From: Sessilibacter corallicola
GTDB lineage: Bacteria; Pseudomonadota; Gammaproteobacteria; Pseudomonadales; Cellvibrionaceae
Assembly (NCBI RefSeq): GCF_021290925.1
Contig: NZ_JAJSLX010000002.1
Coordinates: 1,019,001 to 1,083,000 of the forward strand
DNA: 64,000 bases
Direction: 5' to 3'
The position numbers and the translations under genes are program-made. Each line of letters starts with the position of its first letter. Position 1 is the first letter of the stretch. Below are positions 56,701 through 63,990 of this stretch, piece after piece. The notes beneath the pieces are model-generated. The model was not told the DNA's origin, did no database searches, and was given only the letters and a program-made list of their open reading frames with translations.

Positions 56701-57157
56701 CCTTATCTTGCGACATACCTAAGTTTGTTAACCAATTTGTGAATGCTGGCTGTAAGTCGTTAAATAAAGATAAATCTTCTGGGTTACTAAAAAAGTTATA
56801 GGGCAAATAAAATTTCAGCTTTTCCAGTTTATCGCTAAGCGTTTTCGAAAAATCGTCTTGCTGTTTATCGTCAATGTCTTTATCGAAATCATCTTTGTAC
56901 TCTACAGATAAATTATTAATCGATAAGACCAACGCTCTAAATACTAATAACCAAGCTGCGTGCTCGGTATTACCCTTAAACGAAATCCCGAATAGCGCAT
57001 CCATTAAATTGCCAGCCACACCGAGATAATCCTGTTTAACGCCAGAGAGAAGCGCTTTGCCTAACGCTTTAAAGCTATCTTTAGGCGAAATCTTTAGATC
57101 GCGAAACAGAGCGTTAACGGGCTTTTCACCGGTAATGCTGGCTGGTGGTGTGGGCAT
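53735..57157 (-). CDS. NACHT NTPase with long pentapeptide-repeat tail
   Basis: This 1140-residue protein has three parts. The N-terminal about 255 residues are helical and unrecognised, shared with the second copy (KALGKALLSGVKQDYLGVA). The NACHT NTPase has Walker A SGGPGSGKSSATK (about 280-292) and the NACHT-type Walker B LLLILDGLDELSRR (about 350-363), followed by helical NACHT extensions. About 66 pentapeptide repeats of A(N/D)LxG type fill residues about 777-1111. Bacterial NACHT proteins are STAND ATPases, several of which defend against phage. Start at ATG 57157, by alignment with the second copy. Confidence 0.85.
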   Translation of the reverse strand: MPTPPASITGEKPVNALFRDLKISPKDSFKALGKALLSGVKQDYLGVAGNLMDALFGISFKGNTEHAAWLLVFRALVLSINNLSVEYKDDFDKDIDDKQQDDFSKTLSDKLEKLKFYLPYNFFSNPEDLSLFNDLQPAFTNWLTNLGMSQDKANEFFRRLKSSFSFSLGRTWAANSKDYECIQTALSGPFAEAEALALGWMQYKGWLTAETQQSIFDEPITLEHIYVPLRAFYYLDKPKSSIDEDENPQETTKTPTAQVVDLESELTDWVKEFNRNNAIKVISGGPGSGKSSATKMFAVTVARSMPDIPVLFIQINKLKGYDYNAVIDFTSKLNYFPRGFNPLDTRVSKGRLLLILDGLDELSRRGDTAAAAATAFVDDVINNVENANDHSCRWQVLITGRDIAVQSTSRNFKRLAQTLYLLPFIVNKYHDKFNDEKIQFEDPNNLLRVDQRDLWWSKYGTGIGQQYEGIPNNFKTDSLLEITREPLLNLLVALTYKPNDFNLENITINKIYDKLFHKVFERDWYSEGTHHGARHLEEDQYRHVLEEIALVAWHSGDARTAKESQIEKRCKTEGITNYLKIYVESAKKDISQLLTAFYFSRSHENILGEDTFEFTHKTFGEYLIAKRLVRELKLLNKLKVDGKNEKELLKRWAEITGPVAIDIFILEFINGRFTQDSVEENKNLQDTISHLLSAASQHDLPMELFENLSFKDMLKQSGNALKMLFVVHHACSLSTKTISSTNFREETNFIKQVINRKNDVTSERLILSSMAYLSLCNQDLSYQNLNNSNFQGADLDKANLQGANLYRANLEGANLEEADLQGAILYRANLEGANLEEANLKGVNLQGANLQGANLQGANLQGANLEKANLEGANLEGANLEKANLEGANLEEANLEKANLEKANLEGANLEEANLEKANLEKANLEKANLEGANLEKAKLEGANLEGASLYRANNLRRANKLDGANLTGAHLEGAYLKGAYLDGASLKGAYLNRAYLYGANLEGANLEGANLERANLEGANLKRANLKGSNLKEANLKESNLKGANLSEANLYGANLNRTNLNRANLNRANLNIANLGEANLIRANLKGTTLKGADLEGADLQGADLQGADLFNIKYNKETIFPDRFDIENHMKQYDSNK
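53822..54830 (-). repeat. 15-bp tandem repeats encoding pentapeptides
   Basis: About 1 kb of the NACHT gene is made of near-identical 15-bp units (on the plus strand GAGGTTAGCTCCTTC), most conserved between about 54300 and 54720. They encode LEGAN/LEKAN/LEEAN. DNA-level identity of adjacent units points to recent expansion by slippage or unequal recombination. Two six-residue units (near 54280-54300) break the five-residue period. Confidence 0.9.
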
Positions 57158-57614
57158 AGAAGAGCGGTTCCTTGATGTACTGAATTCCAATGGCAAAGCC
57201 AGTTTAAGAATAAGTGATCAAAACCTATTCTGTATCCCTCCTACGGTGGTTGCAAGTAGTAAAAACCACCAGATAAACCCACCGAGCAACACGTTAAAAC
57301 GACCGAGCATTTTCAAAATCTCGGTGATTTATTGACCAAATATCCACAAAAATTCAGCCTACAATTGCTTAAAAGCAATCTAAGCAATGTAAGCAACGCA
57401 AAAAAGACACCATGCACAACTACCCCTAACCCCAACCGAATGTTCACCACCTGCGCACCCACAAAAACCGTCACCAAACCCAACATCAACAACACATAAA
57501 AAGGCCAATAAATAAACAGTTATTTAAAACCCACGTCACCTCATATGCTGAACGCAAATTAACCAGTCACCAACCACCAACAGACAACCATTCCCAAGAA
57601 TTCATGGGTCCTTC
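57158..57614. other. NACHT 5' flank, shared with second copy
   Basis: This gap upstream of the NACHT gene contains the inverted copy of the iteron-like 26-mer (57371-57396). It also has a stretch (57230-57530) that is clearly similar to the flank of the second NACHT gene (about 62810-63170). A minus-strand hydrophobic frame (GTG 57495 to 57313) is conserved in part in the other copy (27 codons at 63083-63166), but coding is uncertain. A NACHT promoter should lie near 57160-57250. Confidence 0.5.
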
Positions 57615-57788
57615 CTAGTGGGTATTAGCTACGGGGGCGCTAGTGCGCAGAATTTTTACAGCCGAAGTGGCTCTTATAGGGGGTTCCGGTTCCGGTTTAA
57701 AGTAAGAAGGTATGGCTATTGTTTGAATAACCAACAATATAAGAGTGAATGTGAGGGTAAATGAGATAAATCGTTGAGAATAAGTCAT
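57615..57788 (-). CDS. Possible small membrane protein
   Basis: A 57-codon frame starting at ATG 57788 encodes MTYSQRFISFTLTFTLILLV and then a Pro/Glu-rich short tail. One membrane helix (about 8-27) is predicted. There is only a weak ribosome binding site. It lies just inside attR. Short, plausible, but unproven. Confidence 0.3.
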   Translation of the reverse strand: MTYSQRFISFTLTFTLILLVIQTIAIPSYFKPEPEPPIRATSAVKILRTSAPVANTH

Positions 57789-57826
57789 CACCACAGAAAA
57801 GCAGGTGTAAGCCCAGCGAAACGAAA

Positions 57827-57848
57827 GTGGTGCTACTTTTGGTGCTAT
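57827..57848. promoter_or_regulatory. GGTGCTA sites near attR
   Basis: GTGGTGCTAC (57827-57836) and TTGGTGCTAT (57839-57848) repeat the pair found beside the integrase start (46023-46046) in the same orientation. They are 55 bp inside attR and fit integrase arm-type sites. Confidence 0.6.
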
Positions 57849-57902
57849 ATTTCAAAAATTGAATTGGGTAAACGTATATAAATCAATGATTTATGGATAT
57901 AT

Positions 57903-57925
57903 TTCAAGTCCGGCCTTGGCACCAT
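57903..57925 (+). repeat. attR, near-copy of tRNA-Leu end
   Basis: The 23-bp sequence begins TTCAAGTCCGGCCTTGGCAC and matches the tRNA-Leu 3' end except for one missing G. There is no tRNA body upstream, as expected for the distal att of an island inserted in a tRNA 3' end. Confidence 0.85.
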
Positions 57926-58340
57926 TTCTTTTTTTGATATCTTTGACGATATCAAACTTCCTTAAATCTCTTTCAATATAGAGAATTCACTGTAAGAAAT
58001 ACTTCTTATCTTCACATAACACCGCTGTGCAGTACTCAGTTTACTTTTTCCAATCTACGTATTACCAAGGGTATGGCTAGTTAAAGTCTGTGATGAGTTA
58101 CACTGGTTTTAAATTAAGCGATATGATTTACCGGTGCCTAGAAAAACCTTTTGAGCGCAAGTTAATGAAAATCTGAATTGCCGCCAGTTATATTCAACTC
58201 TATGGGGTATAAGTCACATATACGTAAATTTGGCGCCTATTTTTTAACTTGCGGCCTTTTGATAACATTTGATGTTCCCATAGAGCTGTTTAACTGCTGT
58301 TATCCTTAAGAATTAATTTTCTCGAAATTAAGGATCAAAC
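57926..58340. other. Gene-free stretch after attR
   Basis: No gene is seen in this 415-bp AT-rich gap. It ends with AAGGA (58330-58334), a good ribosome binding site for the nuclease-like gene, so the promoter of that pair should lie in the last 150 bp. Confidence 0.45.
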
Positions 58341-58964
58341 ATGTTGCCTCATCACAGTATGCCAACAAAGAAGCCTTATGCATTTAAGAGTATGACAGAG
58401 CGTGCAATAGAAAAATTTGTCGGCATTGAAAACCCAACTCTTGGCGATCTCAATGTTTTAAAAGTAGCTGGGCAGGTTGAAGCAGGTGTAGAAGAGTTGT
58501 TGGCTTATTTACGTGACGGCTATACCAAAAAATCTCGTACTGAGCTTGAAGAAGAAGTTCATGATTCTAAAAAGCTTGGCCAACGTATGAATCTTGTTAA
58601 CAACCAAAAGCCACATCCCACTTTATGCCAGGCTCATGCAATTGTTTCTGGTGGGCACCCGAGAGCAGCTACTCTAAGAGGTATTCTTGCTAAGTATAAA
58701 ATACGTATAGATGACCCTGATAATGGTTGCTGGTTACCTAATAATACAGAGGCAAAGAAAAAAATGAGAAGCCCAGCTGTGCCTCACAGTAGAATCCATC
58801 GTAAAAATTATTATCGTTGGATGGATACTTATATACGGCTTCCCGCTACCAACAACGAAACTTATTGTCGATTCCAGCTCAATATGATCAAAGATCGGTT
58901 ATTAAATATGGATAGTTTACCGGACTACGTCATGTTACCCGCAGGAGAAAAAGTTACATCATGA
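58341..58964 (+). CDS. AHH-like HNH/Endo VII nuclease toxin
   Basis: The 207-residue protein resembles the AHH branch of HNH/Endonuclease VII toxins. QAHAIVSGG (about 93-101) sits where AHH is expected, IRIDDPDNGCWLPNN (about 122-136) has the conserved Asn-Leu-Pro, and PHSRIHRKNYYRW (about 147-159) has the later His pair and YY. The first motif reads AHA rather than AHH, so a catalytic residue may be altered. There is no signal or secretion domain. The next gene, overlapping by 4 bp, is an Imm11-like immunity gene, which supports the toxin call. Confidence 0.72.
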   Translation: MLPHHSMPTKKPYAFKSMTERAIEKFVGIENPTLGDLNVLKVAGQVEAGVEELLAYLRDGYTKKSRTELEEEVHDSKKLGQRMNLVNNQKPHPTLCQAHAIVSGGHPRAATLRGILAKYKIRIDDPDNGCWLPNNTEAKKKMRSPAVPHSRIHRKNYYRWMDTYIRLPATNNETYCRFQLNMIKDRLLNMDSLPDYVMLPAGEKVTS

Positions 58965-59542
58965 TTTACCGTATTCATCCTTCAACTGATAAATTCTTAT
59001 GTTTACATATTGACGGAAAAGAAGCTCGCAAAGTGTTGGGGGAGAATACAGATTTCAATATTGATCCCAGCCCAATTTCTTATCGTGATCAATGGAAAAC
59101 GATGGTTATTGAGTTTTATGATGACGATTCGGAAGCAGAGGCCGTTCCTGATATTTCAATGCGAGTTGGAAAGCTATTTTTGAGCAATAAAGCTTACGAA
59201 GTATTAAAGAATTTATTTGATTCGTATGGTGAGTTCTTACCCGTTATTTATGATGGCGGAAGCGGATATATTTTTAATTGCTTAGAGTTGGCAGAACAAC
59301 ATAATGCGGTAAACAATCAACTCAGTATGCACGCCCCCTTAAACGATAAATTTTCTATAGTTTTTGATGAAAACAAGCTATCTGGAATTGACATATTCCG
59401 CTGCGAAATAGATTTAGACGCTTTTTTTGTATCAGAAAAAATTAAAAAAATAATTGAAATGGAACAGCTAACTGGAATCACATTCACCGCCGATGTAAGT
59501 CATCCGTTCCCACCGGAATTTAATATGAAAACCAATCATTAA
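58961..59542 (+). CDS. Imm11-like immunity protein
   Basis: A 193-residue soluble protein resembling the Imm11 (DUF1629) family of immunity proteins. Visible family features are the LSNKAYEVLKNLFDSYGEFLPVIYDGG stretch (about 73-99), the FRCEIDLDAFFVSEKIKKI region (about 147-165) and the closing LTGITF (about 172-177). It starts inside the nuclease stop (ATGA), so the two are made together. Its likely role is to bind and block the preceding nuclease. Confidence 0.75.
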   Translation: MIYRIHPSTDKFLCLHIDGKEARKVLGENTDFNIDPSPISYRDQWKTMVIEFYDDDSEAEAVPDISMRVGKLFLSNKAYEVLKNLFDSYGEFLPVIYDGGSGYIFNCLELAEQHNAVNNQLSMHAPLNDKFSIVFDENKLSGIDIFRCEIDLDAFFVSEKIKKIIEMEQLTGITFTADVSHPFPPEFNMKTNH

Positions 59543-59660
59543 TTACACCTGTAATGCGCCATCCAGCTCCAAGTGAAATATCCGGCAACTGGAAATTCGT
59601 TTAACGCTGGAAATCGCCCCCGAAACTTTGGAGGGCACCTTTGGCTTTCCAGTCTACACA
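59543..59660. other. Remnant before the broken XRE gene
   Basis: A short gap in which the reading frame of the XRE remnant stays open from about 59574 but shows little resemblance to the intact gene at 53496. It may be the decayed N-terminal part of the remnant or unrelated DNA. Confidence 0.3.
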
Positions 59661-59813
59661 CTGGCTAGGAAAGCTACCCTCGGAAAAGCAGGAATGTGAC
59701 AAACCACAGTTTCATCCTTTGAAAAAGGTGGTGCTTCGCTCATCACTACATTAGATAAAATAAAGGCTGTATTGCTTCCAGTTGGTTGTTTTCGTTTTGA
59801 GGGTAGCTATTAG
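59661..59813 (+). pseudogene. Broken XRE-like regulator of second module
   Basis: The frame encodes QTTVSSFEKGGASLITTLDKIK and RFEGSY, matching ATVSAFEKGGAALTTTVDKMK and RFDGDN of the intact regulator at 53496. A TGA at 59697-59699 interrupts it before the recognition helix, and the N-terminal half is poorly conserved. The stop lies 14 bp from the convergent NACHT gene, exactly as in the intact copy. Confidence 0.8.
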
Positions 59814-59827
59814 TGAGCAACCTAAAT

Positions 59828-62737
59828 TTACTTTATCTGATCGTCTTCATGATCAGTATTTATCTCAGGATATAACTCCCTTTCTTGGAGACGAAGAATG
59901 TAAGCTTTATGTGCCTCTAGGCATTCATCCCTATCTATACCCTCTGGAAAAACGGTATGTTCATTAAATTTATCAGTTGCTACGCTATCACTTATTAATC
60001 GAGTGTGCTTGAGGTTGGTGCCGTTAAGGGATGTGCCAGCAAACCTTACTCCTCTCAAAAAAGCACCTTCTAAATCTGAACCATCAAGGATCGCATCCTC
60101 TAAAATATCCCTTAAACCTCTCCTCTGGATTCTAGTACGACGATACAAGCTTGCGCCACAATCTTGAAAGTCTATTCCGAATTGTGCACCTTTAAGATCA
60201 GCATTGATAATCTTAGCTTTACGTAATTTTGACCTGGTTAACACCGCTCCTTTAAGGTTGGTATCAGTAAAATCAACACTGTCTAAATTGGCCGAGTGTA
60301 AATTTGCTCGATATAGATTCGTATTCCTCAAGTTAGAGCCAGTCAAATTTGCGTCAGTGAAATTATAAAAAGCAAAATTCTCAGACTCTAAATTTAAATA
60401 CTGTAAACAGAGTTTAGCGGCTTTAAGGAATACAGATTCGTTCCCGATGATTCGTAAAAGCCATTCAGAGAACATACCTTGCCAATTTATGAGTAAAACC
60501 TCTTTCGTTATTAAAGCGCAAGCCGAATGAACGACCAATAACATTTCCTCAGCGTTACGCAAGTAGGTTAGTATACATTTGAAGTCTAGCTTTTCCAGTC
60601 CGGCAGTAGGAACCCCTTGGCAAACACAGAGTTGTAGTAAGTCACCAAAGGTTTTTTGCCATATTTTAAGTGTGTCCAATGGGTAACTTTGTATTTCATT
60701 CTGCAAAAATAAATAGATATTTCTATTTATCTCTGTTGGTCCGGTAACCTCTACCCAGGTAGTTAATACTTTTGAAGTGTTGGGATTGTTTGAGCGAATA
60801 TTATCCCTACTTAGCTCCAGATTAATTTGTTTAATTAATCTAACTATTCTTTTTGCAACAAGATATTCACTAAAGCTTTTGTGTGTAAATTCAAAACTTT
60901 TGTTTTCTAGTTCAGAGTTATTACTCCGGCGGAAGTAAAAAGCGGTTAACAGTTTGCTAATACCTTTATCGATACTTGTTTGGTATGCTTCTAAGCTATT
61001 TTTTAATCCGTCAGATTTAATATTACTATAGATTTCTTCTTCTGAAGCAGTGCGACCGTTGCCATGCCAAGTACTAAGCGCAATCACCTCTAAAACTTGT
61101 TCAAAATTTTCATGTGTTAATTTGCCAATCGATGCATGTTTTCTGCCTAGAGATGACTGACCTTCCCATTGGCGTTCGTAAATAGAATTTAGAAGGTCGG
61201 CGTAAATTTTGTTTAATGTGGTGCTTTCCTTAAATTGTATTTGGTTTTCTTCATAACTTAATGCTACTAAGTAATTGAGTAGCGGCTCTTGAGTAATGGG
61301 AGCTAGGTTGTCTGCTTTTAATTCGTTGGGCATTGATTTGTATGTTTTATTACTTACCTTGGCATATTTTTCCCACCATAGATCTCTTTGATCTTCTACT
61401 AATAGTCGTTCTTTATCGATATAGTTTTCTAAATCGTCCTCACTAGTATAGTAGGGTAACAAGTGAAGAATTTGCTTGTCTTTATATAATTGATGAGAGT
61501 TCGCTTCAATGACTAGATCACGACTTGTAATAAGAGCTTGGTGTTTTAAGCCTTTTTCATTAAATATATTTAAATTTTCAATCACTTCTGCAAGAAAATG
61601 TTCTGCTGTATCTGTCGAGGACTTGTCTCTATTTGAGAGTTCATCCAAACCATCAAATATTAATAGGAGCCGGTCTTCTCCTCCGTTAAATGCAAAGGGG
61701 TTATGAGATAGATGTGTATGGTTTTTTACGAAACTTTCAATAGAATTAATTAAATCGTCTTTAAGTTTAAAGTGATGCAATGGAATAAATAATACTGGTA
61801 CATAAACTACCTCAGTCACGATTTGTGCTGCAAACATTTTGGAAAATGAAGACTTACCAGAACCCGGTCCACCGCTGACTACACGTATAGAATCATCATA
61901 GTTAAAGTTATTTACCCACTGTAGTAATTCTTCGTGGATATCTACTACAACTTTTTCTGAGTTAGCTAAGGTAGCTTCTAGGTTAGCTTCAATACCTAAA
62001 TTAACAGTTTTAATATCATTGTCTTTAGTTACACTCTCTCGGAGGTAAAAGGCCCTAAGCTTCACGTAGATTTGTTCCAAGCTAAATGCTTCGGCAAACA
62101 TACGTTGTTTTACTTGATCTTTTAACCAAGCATTGTATTGAATCCATTCTCGTTGTTTTTTTTGCGCTTGTACAAATGGCGTTGCAAGAGCGTTTTCAAT
62201 ACTTTGATAATCTGCTGATTTATCTAACCAACATTTGTGTAGTGAGATAACAAAATGATTTTTTAGTCGATAAAAGAAAGCTCGGGCCTCATGTTCTTTT
62301 AATCCTAAACCGGTCAACCAAAAACATAGAGGGGCTTCGAGATAGATAAAAAACTCTAATTTGTCTGGTTGGTTAAAAAAATTAAGGTCTAAGTCTATTT
62401 CAATGTCTTGTAATTCTTCGTCTAAGCGGTGAGTTACAGACTCTAGAGTAGATTCGCTGCATTCCAAATCAAACAGGTCACGGTAATCTTCAACCAGTAA
62501 TGCAATGGATCGTGTAAGAGCGTTATAGATTAAAGCCCAAGCGGCATATTGGGCTTTTACGGCTGGACTTACTTCTGTCAAACCATCCCATATATTGGTC
62601 GCCACACCATAATAATCTTGTTTAACGCCAGATATTACAGCCTTTCCGAGAGCTTTAATTGTCTTCTTAGGATCAAGTTTCAATCTTTTAAATATATAAA
62701 CAGGTTTCTTAGCGATCAAATCGGTTTGGTCATCCAT
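59828..62737 (-). CDS. Second NACHT NTPase with short pentapeptide tail
   Basis: This 969-residue protein is a diverged paralogue of the NACHT protein at 53735. The N-terminal region is shared (KALGKAVISGVKQDYYGVA), as are Walker A SGGPGSGKSSFSK (about 287-299) and Walker B LLLIFDGLDELSNR (about 355-368). The repeat tail is much shorter and more varied, about 20 degenerate pentapeptides (residues about 789-930, e.g. ANLTGSNLRNTNLYRANLHS), then a shared end (TVFPEG/TIFPDR). It lies outside the island's attR. Different tail, same core suggests altered sensing. Confidence 0.83.
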   Translation of the reverse strand: MDDQTDLIAKKPVYIFKRLKLDPKKTIKALGKAVISGVKQDYYGVATNIWDGLTEVSPAVKAQYAAWALIYNALTRSIALLVEDYRDLFDLECSESTLESVTHRLDEELQDIEIDLDLNFFNQPDKLEFFIYLEAPLCFWLTGLGLKEHEARAFFYRLKNHFVISLHKCWLDKSADYQSIENALATPFVQAQKKQREWIQYNAWLKDQVKQRMFAEAFSLEQIYVKLRAFYLRESVTKDNDIKTVNLGIEANLEATLANSEKVVVDIHEELLQWVNNFNYDDSIRVVSGGPGSGKSSFSKMFAAQIVTEVVYVPVLFIPLHHFKLKDDLINSIESFVKNHTHLSHNPFAFNGGEDRLLLIFDGLDELSNRDKSSTDTAEHFLAEVIENLNIFNEKGLKHQALITSRDLVIEANSHQLYKDKQILHLLPYYTSEDDLENYIDKERLLVEDQRDLWWEKYAKVSNKTYKSMPNELKADNLAPITQEPLLNYLVALSYEENQIQFKESTTLNKIYADLLNSIYERQWEGQSSLGRKHASIGKLTHENFEQVLEVIALSTWHGNGRTASEEEIYSNIKSDGLKNSLEAYQTSIDKGISKLLTAFYFRRSNNSELENKSFEFTHKSFSEYLVAKRIVRLIKQINLELSRDNIRSNNPNTSKVLTTWVEVTGPTEINRNIYLFLQNEIQSYPLDTLKIWQKTFGDLLQLCVCQGVPTAGLEKLDFKCILTYLRNAEEMLLVVHSACALITKEVLLINWQGMFSEWLLRIIGNESVFLKAAKLCLQYLNLESENFAFYNFTDANLTGSNLRNTNLYRANLHSANLDSVDFTDTNLKGAVLTRSKLRKAKIINADLKGAQFGIDFQDCGASLYRRTRIQRRGLRDILEDAILDGSDLEGAFLRGVRFAGTSLNGTNLKHTRLISDSVATDKFNEHTVFPEGIDRDECLEAHKAYILRLQERELYPEINTDHEDDQIK

Positions 62738-63274
62738 GTTGCGGGCTGCTCCCTGCTAATTATTTTGTTTGTTGAAGTCAGTTAGTGGCTAGGTGATCAA
62801 GCATTATTGTGTATCGCTATTGAAGCTACCGCAAGCAGTACAAACCATCAGATATACCCATCGAGCGACATGTTAAAATGATCGAGCACATTTCAAAATG
62901 TCGATCATTTATTGATTAGATATCAACAGAAATTTAGCCTGTAAATGTTTAAAAGCAATGCTTATTTCACGTTGCTTTTGCCAATTGCTTATTTATTTTC
63001 TTTTAATATCAATAAGTTAAGTTCGAATAAGCAATCTAAGCAACACTATAAAGGCACCATGCACAACCACCCCTAATCCCAATCAAATGTTCACTACTTG
63101 CGCGCGCACAAACAAAGCTACCATATCCAACATCAACAGAATATAAAAAGGCCAATAAATAATCATTTAAAGCCTTATAACCCTTCTTTCTGATCGCTAA
63201 TTCATCAACATTAAGCCAGTAACAAAGCACCTTATCCAAACAACTAGTCACTAACTCCATCACCACTAATGTAA
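62738..63274. repeat. Second-copy NACHT 5' flank
   Basis: This gap has no firm gene. The part at about 62810-63170 is a diverged copy of 57230-57530: the CCACCTACG-/CACC-rich lines, AAGCAATCTAAGCAA (63029-63043) and GGCACCATGCACAAC (63053-63067) match in order. A 27-codon minus-strand frame (63083-63166) matches part of the hydrophobic frame of the first copy. So the duplicated unit includes about 350 bp upstream of the NACHT gene. Confidence 0.7.
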
Positions 63275-63463
63275 CAACTCAACCCACCTGGGGGAGGCAA
63301 ACAACCACTTGATGTGCAAACAACATTTGATAATCTCCCTCTGAATGAAGAAGATAAAAAACTATTCTGGATTGAAGGCACCAATAAGCGCTTCGATGGC
63401 TATAACTATTTTGGTAAACATCCAGAAATGATGATCGAATGGTTCGATAAATACATGAAATAA
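63275..63463 (+). pseudogene. C-terminal fragment of alpha/beta hydrolase
   Basis: The open frame ends LFWIEGTNKRFDGYNYFGKHPEMMIEWFDKYMK, which resembles the last about 50 residues of small alpha/beta hydrolases. No start codon or N-terminal part exists upstream, because the NACHT flank begins there. It is best read as a gene truncated by the insertion or duplication. Its frame is open from 63275 to the TAA at 63461. Confidence 0.6.
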
Positions 63464-63492
63464 AAAGTTTAAATGGCAGATTAATAACTCTT

Positions 63493-63990
63493 ATGATTCG
63501 ATATTTCTTGGTTTTAACACTTTCAATTTTATCGCTTGGTTGCTCTATAAACCAAAGTAATAGTGATTTTTACGTTAATCACAATGACAAAAGCTTAGGA
63601 GAATTCTCAGAATTTTGGTCTGCCTGCCATAGCTTTTACGCCTCGTCCGAAGATAGTCGATGGTTGTTAATTATAGATTTGCCGAAAACGAATGGTGAAT
63701 TCAATCCAGGTGAGTTTGTTAAACTCATTGATTTAATACACTATCAGGATAAAGAGTGTGAAATTTCTCTATACAAAGGCAATGATATTCAATGTGAAGC
63801 CGATAAGAGTATTGTTACAAAAGCATCTGAAGGGGAAGGGCTGGTTCGTATCACAAGCGGTTCTTTTTCTTATACAGATTGGGTTCGAATTAAATTAACC
63901 TCAATGTCATTTCAGCATCCTGACGGAAAAATAAATATTGATGAGATAAATATTCCAAAGCAGGAAGTTTCGAATTTTTGTGCGGGGTAG
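63493..63990 (+). CDS. Predicted lipoprotein of unknown function
   Basis: A 165-residue protein with a lipoprotein signal peptide: MIRYFLVLTLSILSLGCS, lipobox LSLGC with Cys17. The mature part has several Cys residues (CHSFY, CEISL, CEADK, FCAG) that could form disulfides in the periplasm. No domain is recognised. It stands alone at the end of the window, complete. Confidence 0.65.
   Translation: MIRYFLVLTLSILSLGCSINQSNSDFYVNHNDKSLGEFSEFWSACHSFYASSEDSRWLLIIDLPKTNGEFNPGEFVKLIDLIHYQDKECEISLYKGNDIQCEADKSIVTKASEGEGLVRITSGSFSYTDWVRIKLTSMSFQHPDGKINIDEINIPKQEVSNFCAG

Larger units (their letters stand above)
45888..57925. mobile_element. Integrative genomic island in tRNA-Leu
   Basis: An element of about 12.0 kb lies between a tRNA-Leu 3' end and a 23-bp near-copy of that end. 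It carries a P4-type integrase next to the tRNA, an AlpA-like regulator and a TOPRIM/DUF927 primase-helicase, a core resembling P4-like satellites and related integrative elements. Structural phage or conjugation genes are absent, so it would need a helper to move. Cargo includes an unknown 409-residue protein, three small paralogues and the XRE + NACHT-pentapeptide module. Boundaries rest on the att repeats and paired GGTGCTA sites. Confidence 0.85.

Noticed and set aside
63083-63166. 27-codon hydrophobic frame as a firm gene
   Set aside because: It matches the other flank but is very short and lacks a ribosome binding site, so it is kept only as an observation.
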